64,000 nucleotides of DNA from Protula sp. h YS-2021 (Eukaryota; Annelida; Polychaeta; Sabellida; Serpulidae). The stretch's first letter is position 1, and the number at the start of each line of letters is the position of its first letter. The stretch is taken from contig OX457028.1 of assembly GCA_949752745.1 (NCBI GenBank), forward strand, positions 25,921,458 to 25,985,457, written 5' to 3'. The position numbers were made by a program, and so were the translations under genes. Of the stretch, positions 1 to 12,285 are shown one piece after another. Below the pieces are notes generated by a model, which saw nothing but the letters and a program-made list of their open reading frames with translations, was not told where the DNA came from and did no database searches.

Positions 1-780
1 CAAAATTGCTCTATCTGTTACCATTTTCGAGATAAAGGCCAACTTCCAGTTTGGGGCTCGAAAGTGACATGGAGGTCAAGGACACCGGAAGTTATACCTG
101 ACGTATCGTCGTATAGGGGTAGGAGGTCGAAATGAGGTCAGAATTGCTGTATCTCTTTCCGTTTTCGAGATAACTCATTGTTTTTCTTAAATAACGTTTT
201 TGCGATTTCATGGTCAAGGTCAAAGTCAAAGTTTTTTATCGATTGCTTCAGATCACATCGCCCTTTATGTATGTGCCAAGTTTGGCTTTTCTAGCTTCAA
301 CGGCCTTGCAGTAATTGCCTGAAAACCGTTTGAACTTTTTCTCAGGTGCACCACTCTAGATGACCCTCCATACATATGCCAAGTTTGGTTTGTCTAGCTT
401 CAGCGGTCTTGGAGGTTTTCGAGATAACTCATTGTTTTTCTTAAATAACGTTTTTCGCGATTTCAAAGTCATGGTCAAGGTCAAAAATTTTTATTGATTG
501 CTTTAGATCACATCGCCGTTTATATATATGCCAAGTTTGGCTTTTCCAGCTTCAACGGCCTTGCAGTAATTGTCAGAAAATCGTTTGACTTTTTTCGCGA
601 TTTCACCTTGACCATTAAGGTCATGGTCAAAAATTTTTCTCAGATGCACCACTTCAGATGACCCTCCATACATGTGCTAAGTTTGGTTGATCTAGCTTCA
701 GCGGTCTTGGGGGAGATGTCTGGAAACCGATTCGGCGGAAGAAGAAAAAAAAAGAGCGAGGAAAAAAAATAGGTGACGAA
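1..780. repeat. Imperfect tandem duplication, interspersed repeat fragment
   Basis: The segment starting near 165 (ttttcgagataactcattgt, continuing through a GGTCAAGGTCAAAG stretch) recurs from about 418 with a period of about 253 bp. A third partial unit (ccaagtttggctttt / cagcggtcttgg) runs to about 720. The block ends in a purine-rich tail of GAAGAAG and poly-A near 735-770. No coding capacity. It extends beyond the left edge. Confidence 0.75.
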
Positions 781-2289
781 TTCGAGGCAATCCATCCCCA
801 TTTGGCATTATCAATGCCAAGTGGGAATGATTTGGATTCGCGTTTCGAACCTGGCGTCAGTCACGACTGGTAAGTCATTTTGACAGGCTGGGTTCCATCG
901 TATTCGGGCGATTAAAAAAACACTTTTGACAACGGGGCCTTTTCCGACTTGTAATTGTTCACCAAGTAACAATACAGTTCCAGTATGGTCCCAGAGGTTT
1001 TGTATAGTTTGGATTGTAAAAACCTATAATTTGGTTCCGAAAATACTCTGAAATGATGATGAAAAGACCTTAGTTTCTATCAGTTTCTTTGTTACGTTTA
1101 CTTAAAAAATAAAATCGCACCTGGGGCGATATTTTTCTTACGTATTGCGGCTCCTCAAGGTAAAATAATTTGTAAAAGCTTAATGGTTATCTCATGTGAT
1201 TAGAAGAACACATTCAAAATCTGAGGCTTAAAAACTTACATCTGCTAGGAATTTCTAGGTCATGACCATTAGGGGAATTGTACACTTGCACAAGCAAGAA
1301 CAACGGCATGAGGTTTTGTTTATCTCTGCAGGGGAAAAATCGTAAGTTATCTTGTAAAGCACCAAAGTAGTGTTGTAAGCAGTTAAAATATTTCAAATCT
1401 ATTGTGAGGAGGGTAAAATGGTTTCAAATAGACAGGAATCAGGACACAGCTACAGGGATAGAAACTAATCTCAATCTGTTAGTGTAATCAGACCAACCCT
1501 AGCTGCTAGAGGAAAGGTAGTCTGGACGAGATATGTCGCCACCAATAAAATATCCTGAGGGTCTATAAAATGGTTCAGGCTAAGAAGTTTTGAGTGAAAG
1601 ATCATCTGTTGGGCTGTGACACCTCTTGTTATTTTCAGTAAAGGATGGCAGTTTGTTTGGGGTGTGGATGGGAGGGGGGGGGGGGGAGTGTTAATGTGAG
1701 GATCCCTTTCTTCGAGAATCATTGTTTAGCAAAACTATATTTATGTAAAGAGAGATGTAGAATCCAGTTCAGATATGTTTGCATCGGCTGTGCATTTGGG
1801 AAACGATCGAACTTGTCCGGAGTTCGAACCCTGCTTCTGTGCTGTTCCCAGCACTCGTGTGGAAAGGCAGCTCTTGTGTAAGCATGGGATTTTTATCAAC
1901 CGTTAATACCTGCAAGCTGAGTCTGCCAGTTTTCCTTCCAACATATGGCAGGCTCCAGATCTGTGCAAAATATCTCAAACATTTATCCCAGCTCCTTAAG
2001 ATTTTGTAGTCAGCTACAGGGCGTCTACTATATTGGGAAACTGTTAAGGCCTACAGGCCCATATTTCACTGGCTTCACAACAAAAGAAGCTGGATATTTT
2101 CTTTAAACAGAGGAAGAAAAAAATATGGAAGCGGTAAATTACATTTTCTTGAAACAAAGGCTGCCATAGCATCAATTGTTCCAGTTGTTTTTCTTCGTGG
2201 ATGTAAGCCAAGTTTGATAAAAAAAAAATCAACGACTGATCTTGGATTACACTAATAAACACATTTCTTTTGGGATAAATGTTTATCAG
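781..2289. other. Non-coding stretch
   Basis: No exon with acceptable splice borders. Holds a 13-base G run at 1674-1686 and, near 1820-1835, a sequence resembling a Pol III B box (agttcgaacc) that may mark a degenerate tRNA-derived SINE; no A box or cloverleaf could be made out. Confidence 0.4.
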
Positions 2290-2294
2290 ATAAG

Positions 2295-2720
2295 ATGTAC
2301 AGTAATTACTGGTCGCAGAGATTCTGGAGCTGGGAGGGATTAGGCGTACCGACTCTGGAAGTGCCCAAGCAATTTCGAAATACATCAGCAGTGTTAAAAA
2401 AACGCGCTCCGGACACTGATCCCGGGCACGAACGTTTGAGCAAGGCCGCGCCTGTGGCCTCAGTTTCCCAAATCCAGACCGCACCCGCAACATCTGGATC
2501 ATTTCGTAAAGGGACGTCACTAGACCCGTGGGCGAAGCCCGAGCGGGATTGCCCGGCGGAGAGGACCGAGCTCTGGGTCGATACAAACTTAGATAACGGG
2601 GCGCTGAATGCGGGTGCGGAAACGAGTACTTACCATGCAGCGGCATCTTACCATGCACCGGTTAGTCCGCATGTCAGGACGGCCCCTGTGACGCCCGTAC
2701 GAGTACACAGCCCAGGTCCG
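2295..2720 (+). CDS. Orphan exon candidate with ATG and a consensus donor
   Basis: An open frame from ATG 2295 runs to a perfect donor CCG/gtaagt after 142 codons, ending in phase 0, which matches the phase of the PDZ exon at 14162. It is GC-rich compared with its surroundings. Translation starts MYSNYWSQRFWSWEGLGVPT and ends with Pro/His-rich PVSPHVRTAPVTPVRVHSPG; no domain recognised. It cannot sit between the two PDZ halves in a functional PDZ protein, so it would be an alternative first exon, an exon of another gene, or chance. An alternative internal start is the tttatcag acceptor, with the exon beginning at 2290. Confidence 0.38.
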
Positions 2721-3582
2721 GTAAGTCACGTGGGTAGTTACAACATTAGTTAATAATAGAAATCCGGAAGGTTATAAGGAATCAGCAGTTGTTAACACCG
2801 ATAACCTGTGTTCAAAAGTATGGACATAAATACAAATCAAGTTTCAAGCGCGAAATATAAACGCACACTGAGTGTTCATTTTGATGTTTGAGTATCTTTT
2901 TCCACTTCTTACTTTTACTTCCGACTTCGATTATATTTTTTGCCAATTAATGAACTTCCGGCCGCATTTTTCAGAAAAAGGGGACCTCGGCCCTAGGTAA
3001 GGTTTCTCCAGTCCAAAACATATTTCTTCCGTCAGTAGAAGAAACCCGGAAAAAAAACCTGGAAGAATTTTTTTTCGGTCAGAACTTGACAAAACTAAAA
3101 TGACTGGTCAGTTAATTTTGACCATTTTCTCACAATTCACAAATAATGAAAAGAATGTGGATGTTGCTTCGGCATTGAGAAACCTGTTGCCCCAGCAGTT
3201 GGCCATGCACTAGCCAGGATTATTCTGGTTTCCCATGCACCTATATGTTATTGTATTGGCTCTTGTGAGTTCAGGATACACAGATTTGTAGTAGTCACTG
3301 AGCTTTTTCTATGCCTGCAACTAATTATCGCATTTTCACAAGAGCAGTGAGAGCTGCAGAACACGCGGGTCTTAGAGTGGGGAGATAAATTCAACGAAGG
3401 AAGATTATAACGTCTTTGGAAGACCCTGGCTGTTTTTTCTTGATACATTCGCTTCAGATCCTCTTCAGATATGCACTCCCTTTGCGCGTTTTGGCCTTAC
3501 AGTTTTCGTACTTTCAATAATCATAAGGTGACATTTGGTTAGGCCAAATGTCGTAAATTCTTGAATCCAGTTCGGACAGATA
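2721..3582. other. Non-coding stretch with a small inverted repeat
   Basis: No gene seen. A 9-bp inverted repeat with a 5-base loop lies at 3530-3552 (gacatttgg / ccaaatgtc), about 30 bases before the foldback element. Confidence 0.5.
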
Positions 3583-4176
3583 CCCAGATAGCAGACAGAC
3601 GTTGGCCCTATGTAGCACCAACGTCGTTTTTTGCCTGCAGTCTACGTAGGCCCAATGTAAGTTGCCTACGTAGGCCCGGCGTAGTTTTGCTCGTCGGCCC
3701 TACGTAGGCCCGATAAATAGGCCCTACGTTTGTGCCTACGTTGCCTATGCTTGACCTACGTAGGTCGGATGTAACGTTCCTGCATAGGCCCGACGTAGTT
3801 CTTGTTATTAATTAGTCAAATGATTATCATTATTTAACAGGTCATTGAAACTGGGACAAAGATCAGATCCATGTCTACTTCTCTTTTATGCTAAGAAAAA
3901 ACACATCGCGCCTTTTCAAAATGTAATTTGAACCTACTCAATCTGGTATTTTCACTCAGCATCATTAAAATGGCGGCGTTTCCGGTGAGCGATATTGTGC
4001 TCAAAATCTATGATAGGCTCACAATGTAGGCCCTCCGTTGGACCGCCCAAGGCCAGCCTACGTAGGGTAAGAATCGTAGTACCTACATAGGGCCAACGTA
4101 CGAAAACCTATGCCTACGGTTCCTACATTGAGCCTACGGAGCCCTACGTAGGCCCTACGTATGTCTGCTATCTGGG
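3583..4176. mobile_element. 594-bp foldback MITE with TA target duplication
   Basis: The left end cccagatagcagacagacgt and the reverse complement of the right end, cccagatagcagacatacgt, match at 19 of 20 positions. A TA dinucleotide flanks both ends (3581-3582 and 4177-4178), as in Tc1/mariner-type insertions. The interior is full of CCTACGTAGGC-type palindromes on both arms, so the whole element can fold back. No transposase frame: non-autonomous. Confidence 0.85.
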
Positions 4177-4178
4177 TA

Positions 4179-5760
4179 TGTACCTGTAGTTAGGTATATA
4201 CTCGCGCCGCAATGACGGAGGAGTATGAAATGATGATAAAACAGCTTTGTGACAAGTGTTGTTAGGTGGTTGCCATGTTAGCGTTACGCCCGTGACGTCA
4301 GCCAATCATGTCGCAGCTCCTTAATATTTTAGTGCCGTAATTGGAGAAAATGATGTAATTTGGCGTTGAAAAGTAAATAGGCATAAATTACATATTTTGA
4401 GTAACAGAAAAATAAAAAACAGATGAATTAAGAGGCAGAAATGGAACAGAGGAAAAAAAATCACATGAGATCGGCCTCGGGTGGGGGGGGGGGGGGGGGA
4501 GGGGGGGAGAACAGCAAGGCGTCTTATTTATTATGATAAATACCAACACAAGGTTAGTTAGATATTTGCTAAGTAGCAACATCAGAGATGAGTTTGATCG
4601 CTATTTTTCTACGGGAAGTGATCGCCCTTTATCAATTCCAAATTTATTTTCCTTGGGAGTAGATTCCGCTTTCTCTTTAGACGCGCATTCTTTTGATTCC
4701 AATGGGAGCAATTCCCAGGATCAGCTGAGTCTAATTCTGTGTTTCCAATAACAAGACAGTTTTATTGATCAGCTGTTGTTAGGTATGACGTATTATAAAA
4801 AGGTTTCTGAAAGATGGTAACTTTTTATGTCTTGATTGAGATTGACAGAACGAAGATTTCCGGGGGGGGGGGGAGCTATGATGGGGGGGGGGGGGGGGAG
4901 ACTGGAGAGGCCTTGCTTGGACTGTATATAGAGAGAGAATTTGACGTATGGTTACTTGTTTTCTGAGTAAAGCGTTATACATGTTTGCGTTGTGTGATAA
5001 GCGTAAAATATAAATGGTCGTTCAAGTAACATTTAGACAGCTTTCCTGTTGTGGTAATGTTGGTTGGATACCTGCGTTTTTCGTTCGTATTGACTGCAAA
5101 TTTAGGTAGAAGTCCTATTCTGTCATGGTGAAGTTTAGAAAACAGCCGGCCGCTATCAGCTTGGGTCAGTATTTACCACGTTGTAACGAATGTCAAATAT
5201 TTACAGCTTTTAGAAGTCCAAATAATGACAATTAAAGGGAACGTTTCAAAAATCTGGATTGAAAAAAAATGACGATGCCTCAGATTTCTGTAAATTTCTC
5301 AGATGTGTTCACGGTATTCATCCAGACTCTTTCGTTGCCTGTATATTGAAATCAACAATTCAGTTCGTGGTGGGTGTAGACTTGCCAAACGACTCACCAA
5401 AGCTTCTCATGTTGTTTCATTTTTGTTGGTCACATATCAAATTGTAAAAGTTGAAATTGACGTCAAATAGATCATTTCTTTTGCTGGACTCCAACATTCA
5501 GTTAAAATGGTGATAAAGTTTAAAAGTTATTTTAAAAAAATATAGCTATATATAAATCATAAATCGTCTTGAGATCGAAACAAAGACCAAGCAAATGGGA
5601 ATTTCAGGAGCGCCCAAGTTGTTTCGCACATACCTTTGAAAAATATTCATGGAAATCGAGCTCACACATATCCTACGGTAAAGGAGGATCCAAAGTGGGT
5701 ACTCTTAATGGAGGGTGACCACACTGTGATTGTCGCGGGCATTCTAGATTGTTATTTATT
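4179..5760. other. Non-coding stretch with long G runs
   Basis: No exon supported. Contains homopolymer G tracts of 17, 12 and 16 bases at 4483-4499, 4862-4873 and 4883-4898. Confidence 0.6.
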
Positions 5761-6062
5761 TATTCCCCACAGGGGGGAATATATGCGATCGACCGCGTGT
5801 CGGTCTGTTGGTCGCTCTGTCATTCTGTCATCAAGAGCTTGTTAACACGATAACTTAAAAATTCCTGCAAGGATTTTAATGAAACTTGGTATGTAGCTTC
5901 TATGGGAACAAACACAGATCGGTATTGTAAATGGGCCAGGTTCGTCCAAGGAAAATGTACCAACTGGACTTGGAAAATTTCAGCTCTTGATTGACTATTG
6001 ATGGCCGTGTTTAACTGATGGGGTGGGCCTGTGGGGAATATGTGGGCTATGCACACTGCTCT
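5761..6062. mobile_element. Pearl-like repeat, copy A (one monomer)
   Basis: Starts with a short hairpin (ccccacaggggggaat), then one monomer (cttgttaacacgataactta through aaacttggtatgtagc and gatcggtattgtaaatgggc), and ends cctgtggggaatatgtgggc plus tatgcacactgc. The same head, monomer and tail recur at 11641-12285. The design matches the bivalve 'pearl' elements as I know them; no protein is encoded. Confidence 0.7.
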
Positions 6063-6383
6063 AGTTGTTACAGGTCTAAACATCGTCGCGTCCCCGGCGT
6101 CTGTACAACGTCAGGCGAAAGACGTTGTTTGGATTTCATTTGCAATTTTTTACGCAACGTTAATTAGATGTTGGGTTATCGACGTCTGTCCCACGTCGGA
6201 AGGTTTTTTTCGACTTGCGCAAACAACGAACATCCGGCGTCTCTAGCGTTAATCCAACGTCGGAATGTTTACTGGGAACATTTTTAAAATCAATAATTAT
6301 TTAAAATCATCTGCATACTGAATGAGTGCAGCTTTGACACTGGTATAATATGAAATATAAAATATTATTCCAAAACACTCTTC
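6063..6383. repeat. Palindrome-rich AACGTCGG repeat fragment
   Basis: Repeated variants of acgttgg, aacgtcgg and ggcgtc on both strands, ending gttaatccaacgtcggaatg then tttactggga. This looks like the right half of a second foldback element; the matching left end was not found, and the region runs into the assembly gap. Confidence 0.45.
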
Positions 6384-6583
6384 NNNNNNNNNNNNNNNNN
6401 NNNNNNNNNNNNNNNNNNNNNNNNNNNNNNNNNNNNNNNNNNNNNNNNNNNNNNNNNNNNNNNNNNNNNNNNNNNNNNNNNNNNNNNNNNNNNNNNNNNN
6501 NNNNNNNNNNNNNNNNNNNNNNNNNNNNNNNNNNNNNNNNNNNNNNNNNNNNNNNNNNNNNNNNNNNNNNNNNNNNNNNNNNN
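6384..6583. other. Assembly gap, 200 N
   Basis: Exactly 200 undetermined bases, a round number typical of scaffolding by convention, so the true size is unknown. Open frames read through it are meaningless. It could conceal the missing first PDZ exon. Confidence 0.98.
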
Positions 6584-8690
6584 GATCCTCTGTGAACAAC
6601 ACGTTCAATTACAACAGGACCAGCAATTGGCCACCGTTGGTGGAAATTCACCAGGTCCCTTCGAAGATTTTCCTACCCTCTTAAATGTCGGTGGAGGGAG
6701 GGGGTGGCAGTGGTAAAGGGAGGGGTAAGGGGAGCTAGAGCATCATTTAAGTGAATATTCCTCTCTGCCCTTAAAATGATTTGTGCCGAAAGTAGTAGTC
6801 CGATATGCGTGGGCGCCCCTCACCCCCCCCCCCCCCCACCCATCCCTCGTCAACTGAAGGATCGTAACTGCCATTGCGTAAAATGATTTTAAGATATTCC
6901 GTTTCCGGGATTATGCAGCTGAGAGAAGCCCGGGGTCAGGAATTGGCAGACACCTACCTATCCGATGACGAGGTGCTCGGTCCAGAGATGTCCGGATACG
7001 AATTTAAATGTGCCCTTTGTAAAGTTAATTTTATATGGAGGTGTTCGATTTTTGAGCTGTTCCAGACGTGGTCACGGTAGGATAATTAGGGCTCTACAGC
7101 TAGTTCCAGACGAGGGCTTTCTGCGGCATGAAAAAGGTCAAGTAAATGTTCATTTCCCCGAAATGGAAAATGGCGAGTTTTTCCCCTTATGACTGTTTTT
7201 TGCTTATTCATTCTAAAGGGTGACGGATGATATTTCAGTGGTGCTATTTTCTGCGTATTTGGCAACTTCGATTAAGATCTGGGTATTTGCTAATGTCACG
7301 GTACAATTGGCTAACAATTGGACTGGCATCGGGGCGGGGTTGCACACCACTGCAATTCACTTAGCATCGATGCGCCGATAGGCCCCGTCTGGGGGGAGCT
7401 GATAAAGTTACTGAAGCCATTCATTTGCTTTATACGGGGACGGGATCTGGTTTTATTGATGATAAATGCCCACATGATAGAGATTCCTAATTCTATCCTT
7501 ATTACTTGCTGTACCCTTTTATGGACGATGCGTATAGAGGTCACAGTTGATTGATCCTTTGCTTTGGCCAGACTTGGCTCCTTTTCGAAAAGAATGCCCT
7601 TTTCATACATCGGAAGCCTCTGGAGTATGCCCCCTTCCGTCTTACCCCCCCCCCCCCTTCTCCCCGTTCTGGTAGCTAAATGGGATCGTCCCGTGTATAA
7701 TACCGCTACATCTTGGTCCCCTTACTCCCGGATTGGCCCCAGTGTCAGTGTCCAAATGCTCCCCCCCCCCCCCCACTATGATGCCCAAATACTAACAATG
7801 GTAAAAAAAAAGGTTCTACCTTCAAAGTTTGTTTCAGTTCTAGCTACTTGTAATCGTGCTGTTGTGCTCAGACAAAGAGAGGCATCACTTACCGACTCTC
7901 TGGTAATCAAGACTGAAAGGAACGCAGGAATCTGCTCGTTAAATTCAAAACTGCATGTTACCGATAGTCACTTAACGTTTATTCTGCCATATGTACTGTA
8001 TATCTTTATACATGGAATGTTGTCGGTGATTCGAACTTCGGCTAGTTGACATATGCTATGAATCGAATACTGTCAGAGGTTCCAGATATTCCTCATCCTT
8101 GTTGATTTGGTATATGTGCCCAGTACTGTATATAATATATGGTGTTTTTAAAAACTTACACATAACTTTAAAAATATCATCAGATGTGTTACGGACAGTA
8201 ATTTTTGCTTCAAAGTAAACCAAAAACAGAAATACTTGATACGTAAATATTCCGAGGCTTCTGTTTTCGCAGCCCGGAAGTGATCCAGCAAATCGGTTTG
8301 CATTTAAAAGCTCGGTACGTTGCGGTTGAGTAATTCCATCAGTGTGAGGGTAAGCTGCATTTGTTTGTAGATTTGCAGAATGATGTATTCATACGCGCTT
8401 GAAATAGTTCACAGCTGCGAGAGCTGCTCAGCTTCCAACTACAAGATTATGGCCGATAAAAATGTTTTTGCCAGTAGTATAAGTCTGTATGTATCTGTTG
8501 TGTCGGATGGCATTTCGCTGACGCCTGCGAACACTGAATGAAGTAATATTCAAAGTTATTCGTTAATCACATATGATAAAATAAATATTCTAGTGATCTC
8601 TGGTATCAAATAATATCTTATATATTTATTTATTTATTTATTTATTATTATATTATTATTATTATTATTACTGAAACAGTGAAGTTTATT
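6584..8690. other. Non-coding stretch, C-tract rich
   Basis: No exon supported. Poly-C runs of 10 or more near 6822, 7645 and 7761, and an ATTT/TTA microsatellite at 8624-8670. The open frame through 7564-8049 exists only because of the poly-C runs. Confidence 0.55.
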
Positions 8691-8710
8691 CAGTATGATT
8701 GCTTTCCGAA

Positions 8711-8925
8711 GTATCATTGTACAGTACGGTATCATTTGTATAGTACGGTATCATTTGTACAGTATGGTATCATGTGTACAATACGGTATCATTTGTACAG
8801 TACGGTATCATTTGTACAGTATGGTATCATGTGTACAATACGGTATCATTTGTACAGTACGGTAATCATTTGTACAGTACGGTATCATTTGTACAATACG
8901 GTATCATTTGTACAGTACGGTATTA
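8711..8925. repeat. 19-bp minisatellite, about 11 copies
   Basis: Unit gtacagtacggtatcattt with variants acaatacgg and acagtatgg/catg that alternate in a three-unit (about 57 bp) higher-order pattern. One unit has a one-base insertion (ggtaatcat). Confidence 0.9.
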
Positions 8926-9710
8926 TGAATCAGGCCCGAACACAAATCTTTATGAGGATCTCTGGTGTAATTAAATGCAACTGTTGGAGTAGCATTTTCT
9001 AAGTAAAGCGGCGTTTCTTTTGTCTAGGGGATCTGTTCCGGTGAGTAATAGGCCAAAGCAACAATTGTTTTGCTTTGCGTATCTGTAATAATCATTGACT
9101 GTTGTACGAGCATCATATTGATGGGGTCCAGTGTTGGCTTTGTCAACGTTTTTGCGCTGAGTTTTTTTTTTTTTTTTTTTTTTTCATTTTTATGCTTGTG
9201 ACGCAGATCCCCTCACAAAAACGCAGGCTTACTGCAAAAATGTGTATAAAAATTTTCTAAAAAATGGAACAATGTTAATGATAAAAATAGAATGAGAAAC
9301 AACTGAAGCTAGTAAAAAGACAATGCGTCATCTTTCCGTCCAGTATTTTTTGTTATCATTTTATTACAAATGCCTGCTCTCGCGATAACATAAAGAGAGT
9401 GATAGGATTGTGTGATAGGAACTTCAGACTGAGATGTATCAGACATAATATCGGTCTATTGGGAATCGAGGGCAAACACTCCTCCGCATGCCCCGCCCCA
9501 CCCCACTCCCCCCCCCCCCCTGCTCTGCTCTGCTGTACGCGCCGGGCAGTAAATTCATCCCGTACGACTGTCTGGGGACGTCATTAATGACGTATAGTTG
9601 GCACAGCAGGGCATATCGTCACCTGCGGCAATGGCGGATGGAATGCAAGAACTTCTGCTGGCTGACAAAATTACTGGTCATGGAAGTATTTAAACATTGG
9701 GGTCTGTGTG

Positions 9711-10192
9711 TGTCAGGTGGTGAGGGTCTACTTGCGTCAGGTGGTGAGGGTCAGGTTGTGTCAGGTGGTGAGGATCTATTCTGTCAAATGGTGAGGATCT
9801 AGTTGCGTCAGGTGGTGAGAGGTCTAGTTGTGTCAGGTGGTGAGGGTCTAGTTGTGTCATGTAGTGAGGGTCAGGTTGTGTCAGGTGGGAGGGTCTAGTT
9901 GTGTCAGGTGGTGAGGGTCAGGTTGTGTCAGGTGGTGAGGGTTTAGTTGTGTCAAATGGTGAGGATCTAGTTGCGTCAAGTGGTGAGGGTCTAGTTGTGT
10001 CAGGTGGTGAGGGTCTAGGTGTGTCAAGTAGTGAGGTTCTAGGTGTGTCAAGTGGTGAGGGTCAACTTATGTCATGGTGGTGAGGATTTAGTTGCGTCAG
10101 GGGGTGAGGGTCTAGTTATGTCAGGTGGTGAGGGTCGAGTTGTATCTGGTGGTGAGGGTCTAGTTGTGTCAGGTGGTGAGGGTGTGGTGAGT
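9711..10192. repeat. 24-bp minisatellite, about 20 copies
   Basis: Unit gtcaggtggtgagggtctag plus ttgt. Because 24 is a multiple of three, parts stay open and would read (SGGEGLVV)n, but there is no splice or start support and indels break the frame. Most variation is at the caggtgg and gggtcta positions. Confidence 0.9.
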
Positions 10193-11640
10193 GGAAATAT
10201 GGACGCAGATTCCCAGTTGTGTGCATCTGCATCTACACATTATGAATTCTACCTTATTACGTAATTTTCAACTATCCACGGTTTCCTTATTTTCGAATGC
10301 TCTGAGTGTACTTTCAGTGGGTTTTTTAAACAACCTGTTTCTGCACTGTGTTCTCGAGTCAGCACTTTATAGCGAAAAAAACGTTACAAATTTAAAACGA
10401 ATTGACTTTTCGGCTTTTGAAATAACTGACGTTTTAATTAAACAGATGTAATCCACTACAGAGGTTGTTTCAAAGTATTTAGAATTTTAAGGTCAATTAT
10501 TAAACTTGGCAAGCATAGCTTGCTCAAGTTAGTTTAATTTCTCTTGTCAAAAAAAAGTACAGCTTGCCGCTGTCTTTATTTCTTCCGAATCGGAGGTGCA
10601 TGATTTTGTTGCATCACTCATCAAAACGGTACAAAGGGAAAGAAACCAAATTTGGCAAGTATATAGTACTTGATCTGAACTTTATCCTTTATACTTTTTC
10701 AAGACGATTGGTAGTGATATTCATCGTCAAATCGATGAGCAAAGACAGGCGATTTTTTAGTAGTTCTGTGCATAAAACCAATTGGCTCGCACTGCTAGCA
10801 TTAGCGCTACGTTTTACACGATGAGCAAACAGAATAAACAAAGCCGATGCGTACGTATTCTGCTATCTGCCTTCTTCATACTGCATGACGCTACGATTGC
10901 TAGTATTTAAAGGTAATCAACCACTCAAGAAAACACAACGCTTGATGCTGTCTACGCTAAAAGACGCAAAATAAAAGATATCAAAATAGAAATAATTCAA
11001 ACATATTTCAGCTACCACGAAGCTGTTCATGTTACTTTAACTTACTAAGATACAAAACTGTAATCAAATTGGGTTGGTTTCATGACATTCCCTCAAGCCA
11101 ATATTCGACCGACAATTTACATCAGATATATAGATACTTAGTCTTAGACGAAACGTACATTCCTACTGATAGCCGTAATATCATTATTGGAGTACCACGC
11201 AACGACAAACATCGAAATATAATAAATATTGTTTTTACTTTACTTCAAAATAAATAGCGTTTTTCCTTTACTTCATGCAAAACCTAATGTATAGTGCACT
11301 CACTACATACGGTCGTGCGTGAATTGAAATTATTCAACAATAACCACACTTCATAGTAGAGAAGTTTATATTTCGCTACTTGTACGCGAAAGCGGTTCTA
11401 GTTGTCATTGGAAGCGTGTTGGAGAGTTCATTTAATGATAGCCATAGGTCTAGACCATTTAGGGAAGCTACAGTTTACAAAAACCGGGTACATTACTTAA
11501 TAATCGATTCGGAAAGTGAAACCTGGGAAACGACTGATGGTTAACCATGTCTTCATTCATACAGTCGACTCAACTTGGTGTAAACCCGGAAAGTTTACAA
11601 TAATACAACATTTCATTTATACAATTATCAGTCTTGTTTA
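10193..11640. other. Non-coding stretch
   Basis: AT-rich sequence with no exon, repeat unit or element I can identify. Confidence 0.5.
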
Positions 11641-12285
11641 CTCCCCACAGGTAGACCTGTGGGAATATATGCGATCGACCATATGTCGGTCTGTCGGTTG
11701 GTCTGTCGGTCTGTCATCAAGAGCTTGTTAACACGATAACTTAAAAACTGCTGCAAGGATTTTAATGAAACTTGGTATGTAGCTTCTATGGGAACAAACA
11801 CAGATCGGTATTGTAAACGGGCCAGGTTCGTCCAAGGAAATGAACCAGCTAGACTAAAAAATTTCAGCTCTTGATTGACTGTTATTAACACGATATCTCA
11901 AGAGCACTGCAAGGATTTAATGAAACTTGTGTGTATCTTCTGTGGAACTAACAAGGATCGGTTTTGTAAATGGGTTAGGTTGGCCTAAGGAAAAGAGGCC
12001 AAATGTACTTTGAAATTTACCAAATGCTGGAAATTATTCAATATCGGAATGAGTTTGTTAACACGATATCTCAAGAACAACTGCAGGATTTTAATGAAAC
12101 TTGGTATGTAGCTTCTATGGGAACAAAAACAGATCGGTATTTTAAATGGGCCAGGTGCGTCCAGGGAAAATGCACCAACTGGACGTGACAAATTTCAGCT
12201 CTTGATTGACTATTGTTGGCCGTGTTTAACTGATGTGGAGACCTGTGGGGAATATGTGGGCTATGCACACTGCCTCTAGTTTACT
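11641..12285. mobile_element. Pearl-like repeat, copy B (three monomers)
   Basis: Same hairpin head (ctccccacaggtagacctgt then gggaat) and tail (cctgtggggaatatgtgggc) as copy A, but with three successive monomers starting near 11727, 11884 and 12057 (each with taacacgatatctcaag and the aaacttg..gtatc block). The middle monomer is the most diverged. Confidence 0.75.

Noticed and set aside
2044..2658. 204-codon minus-strand frame
   Set aside because: Mostly antisense to the GC-rich plus-strand exon candidate; its C-terminal part is low-complexity Phe/Leu from AT-rich DNA.
6297..6651. Open frames running through the N block
   Set aside because: Undetermined bases cannot be translated; the apparent frames are artefacts.
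7564..8049. 161-codon plus-strand frame
   Set aside because: Depends on reading through two poly-C tracts (poly-Pro) and shows no coding character elsewhere.
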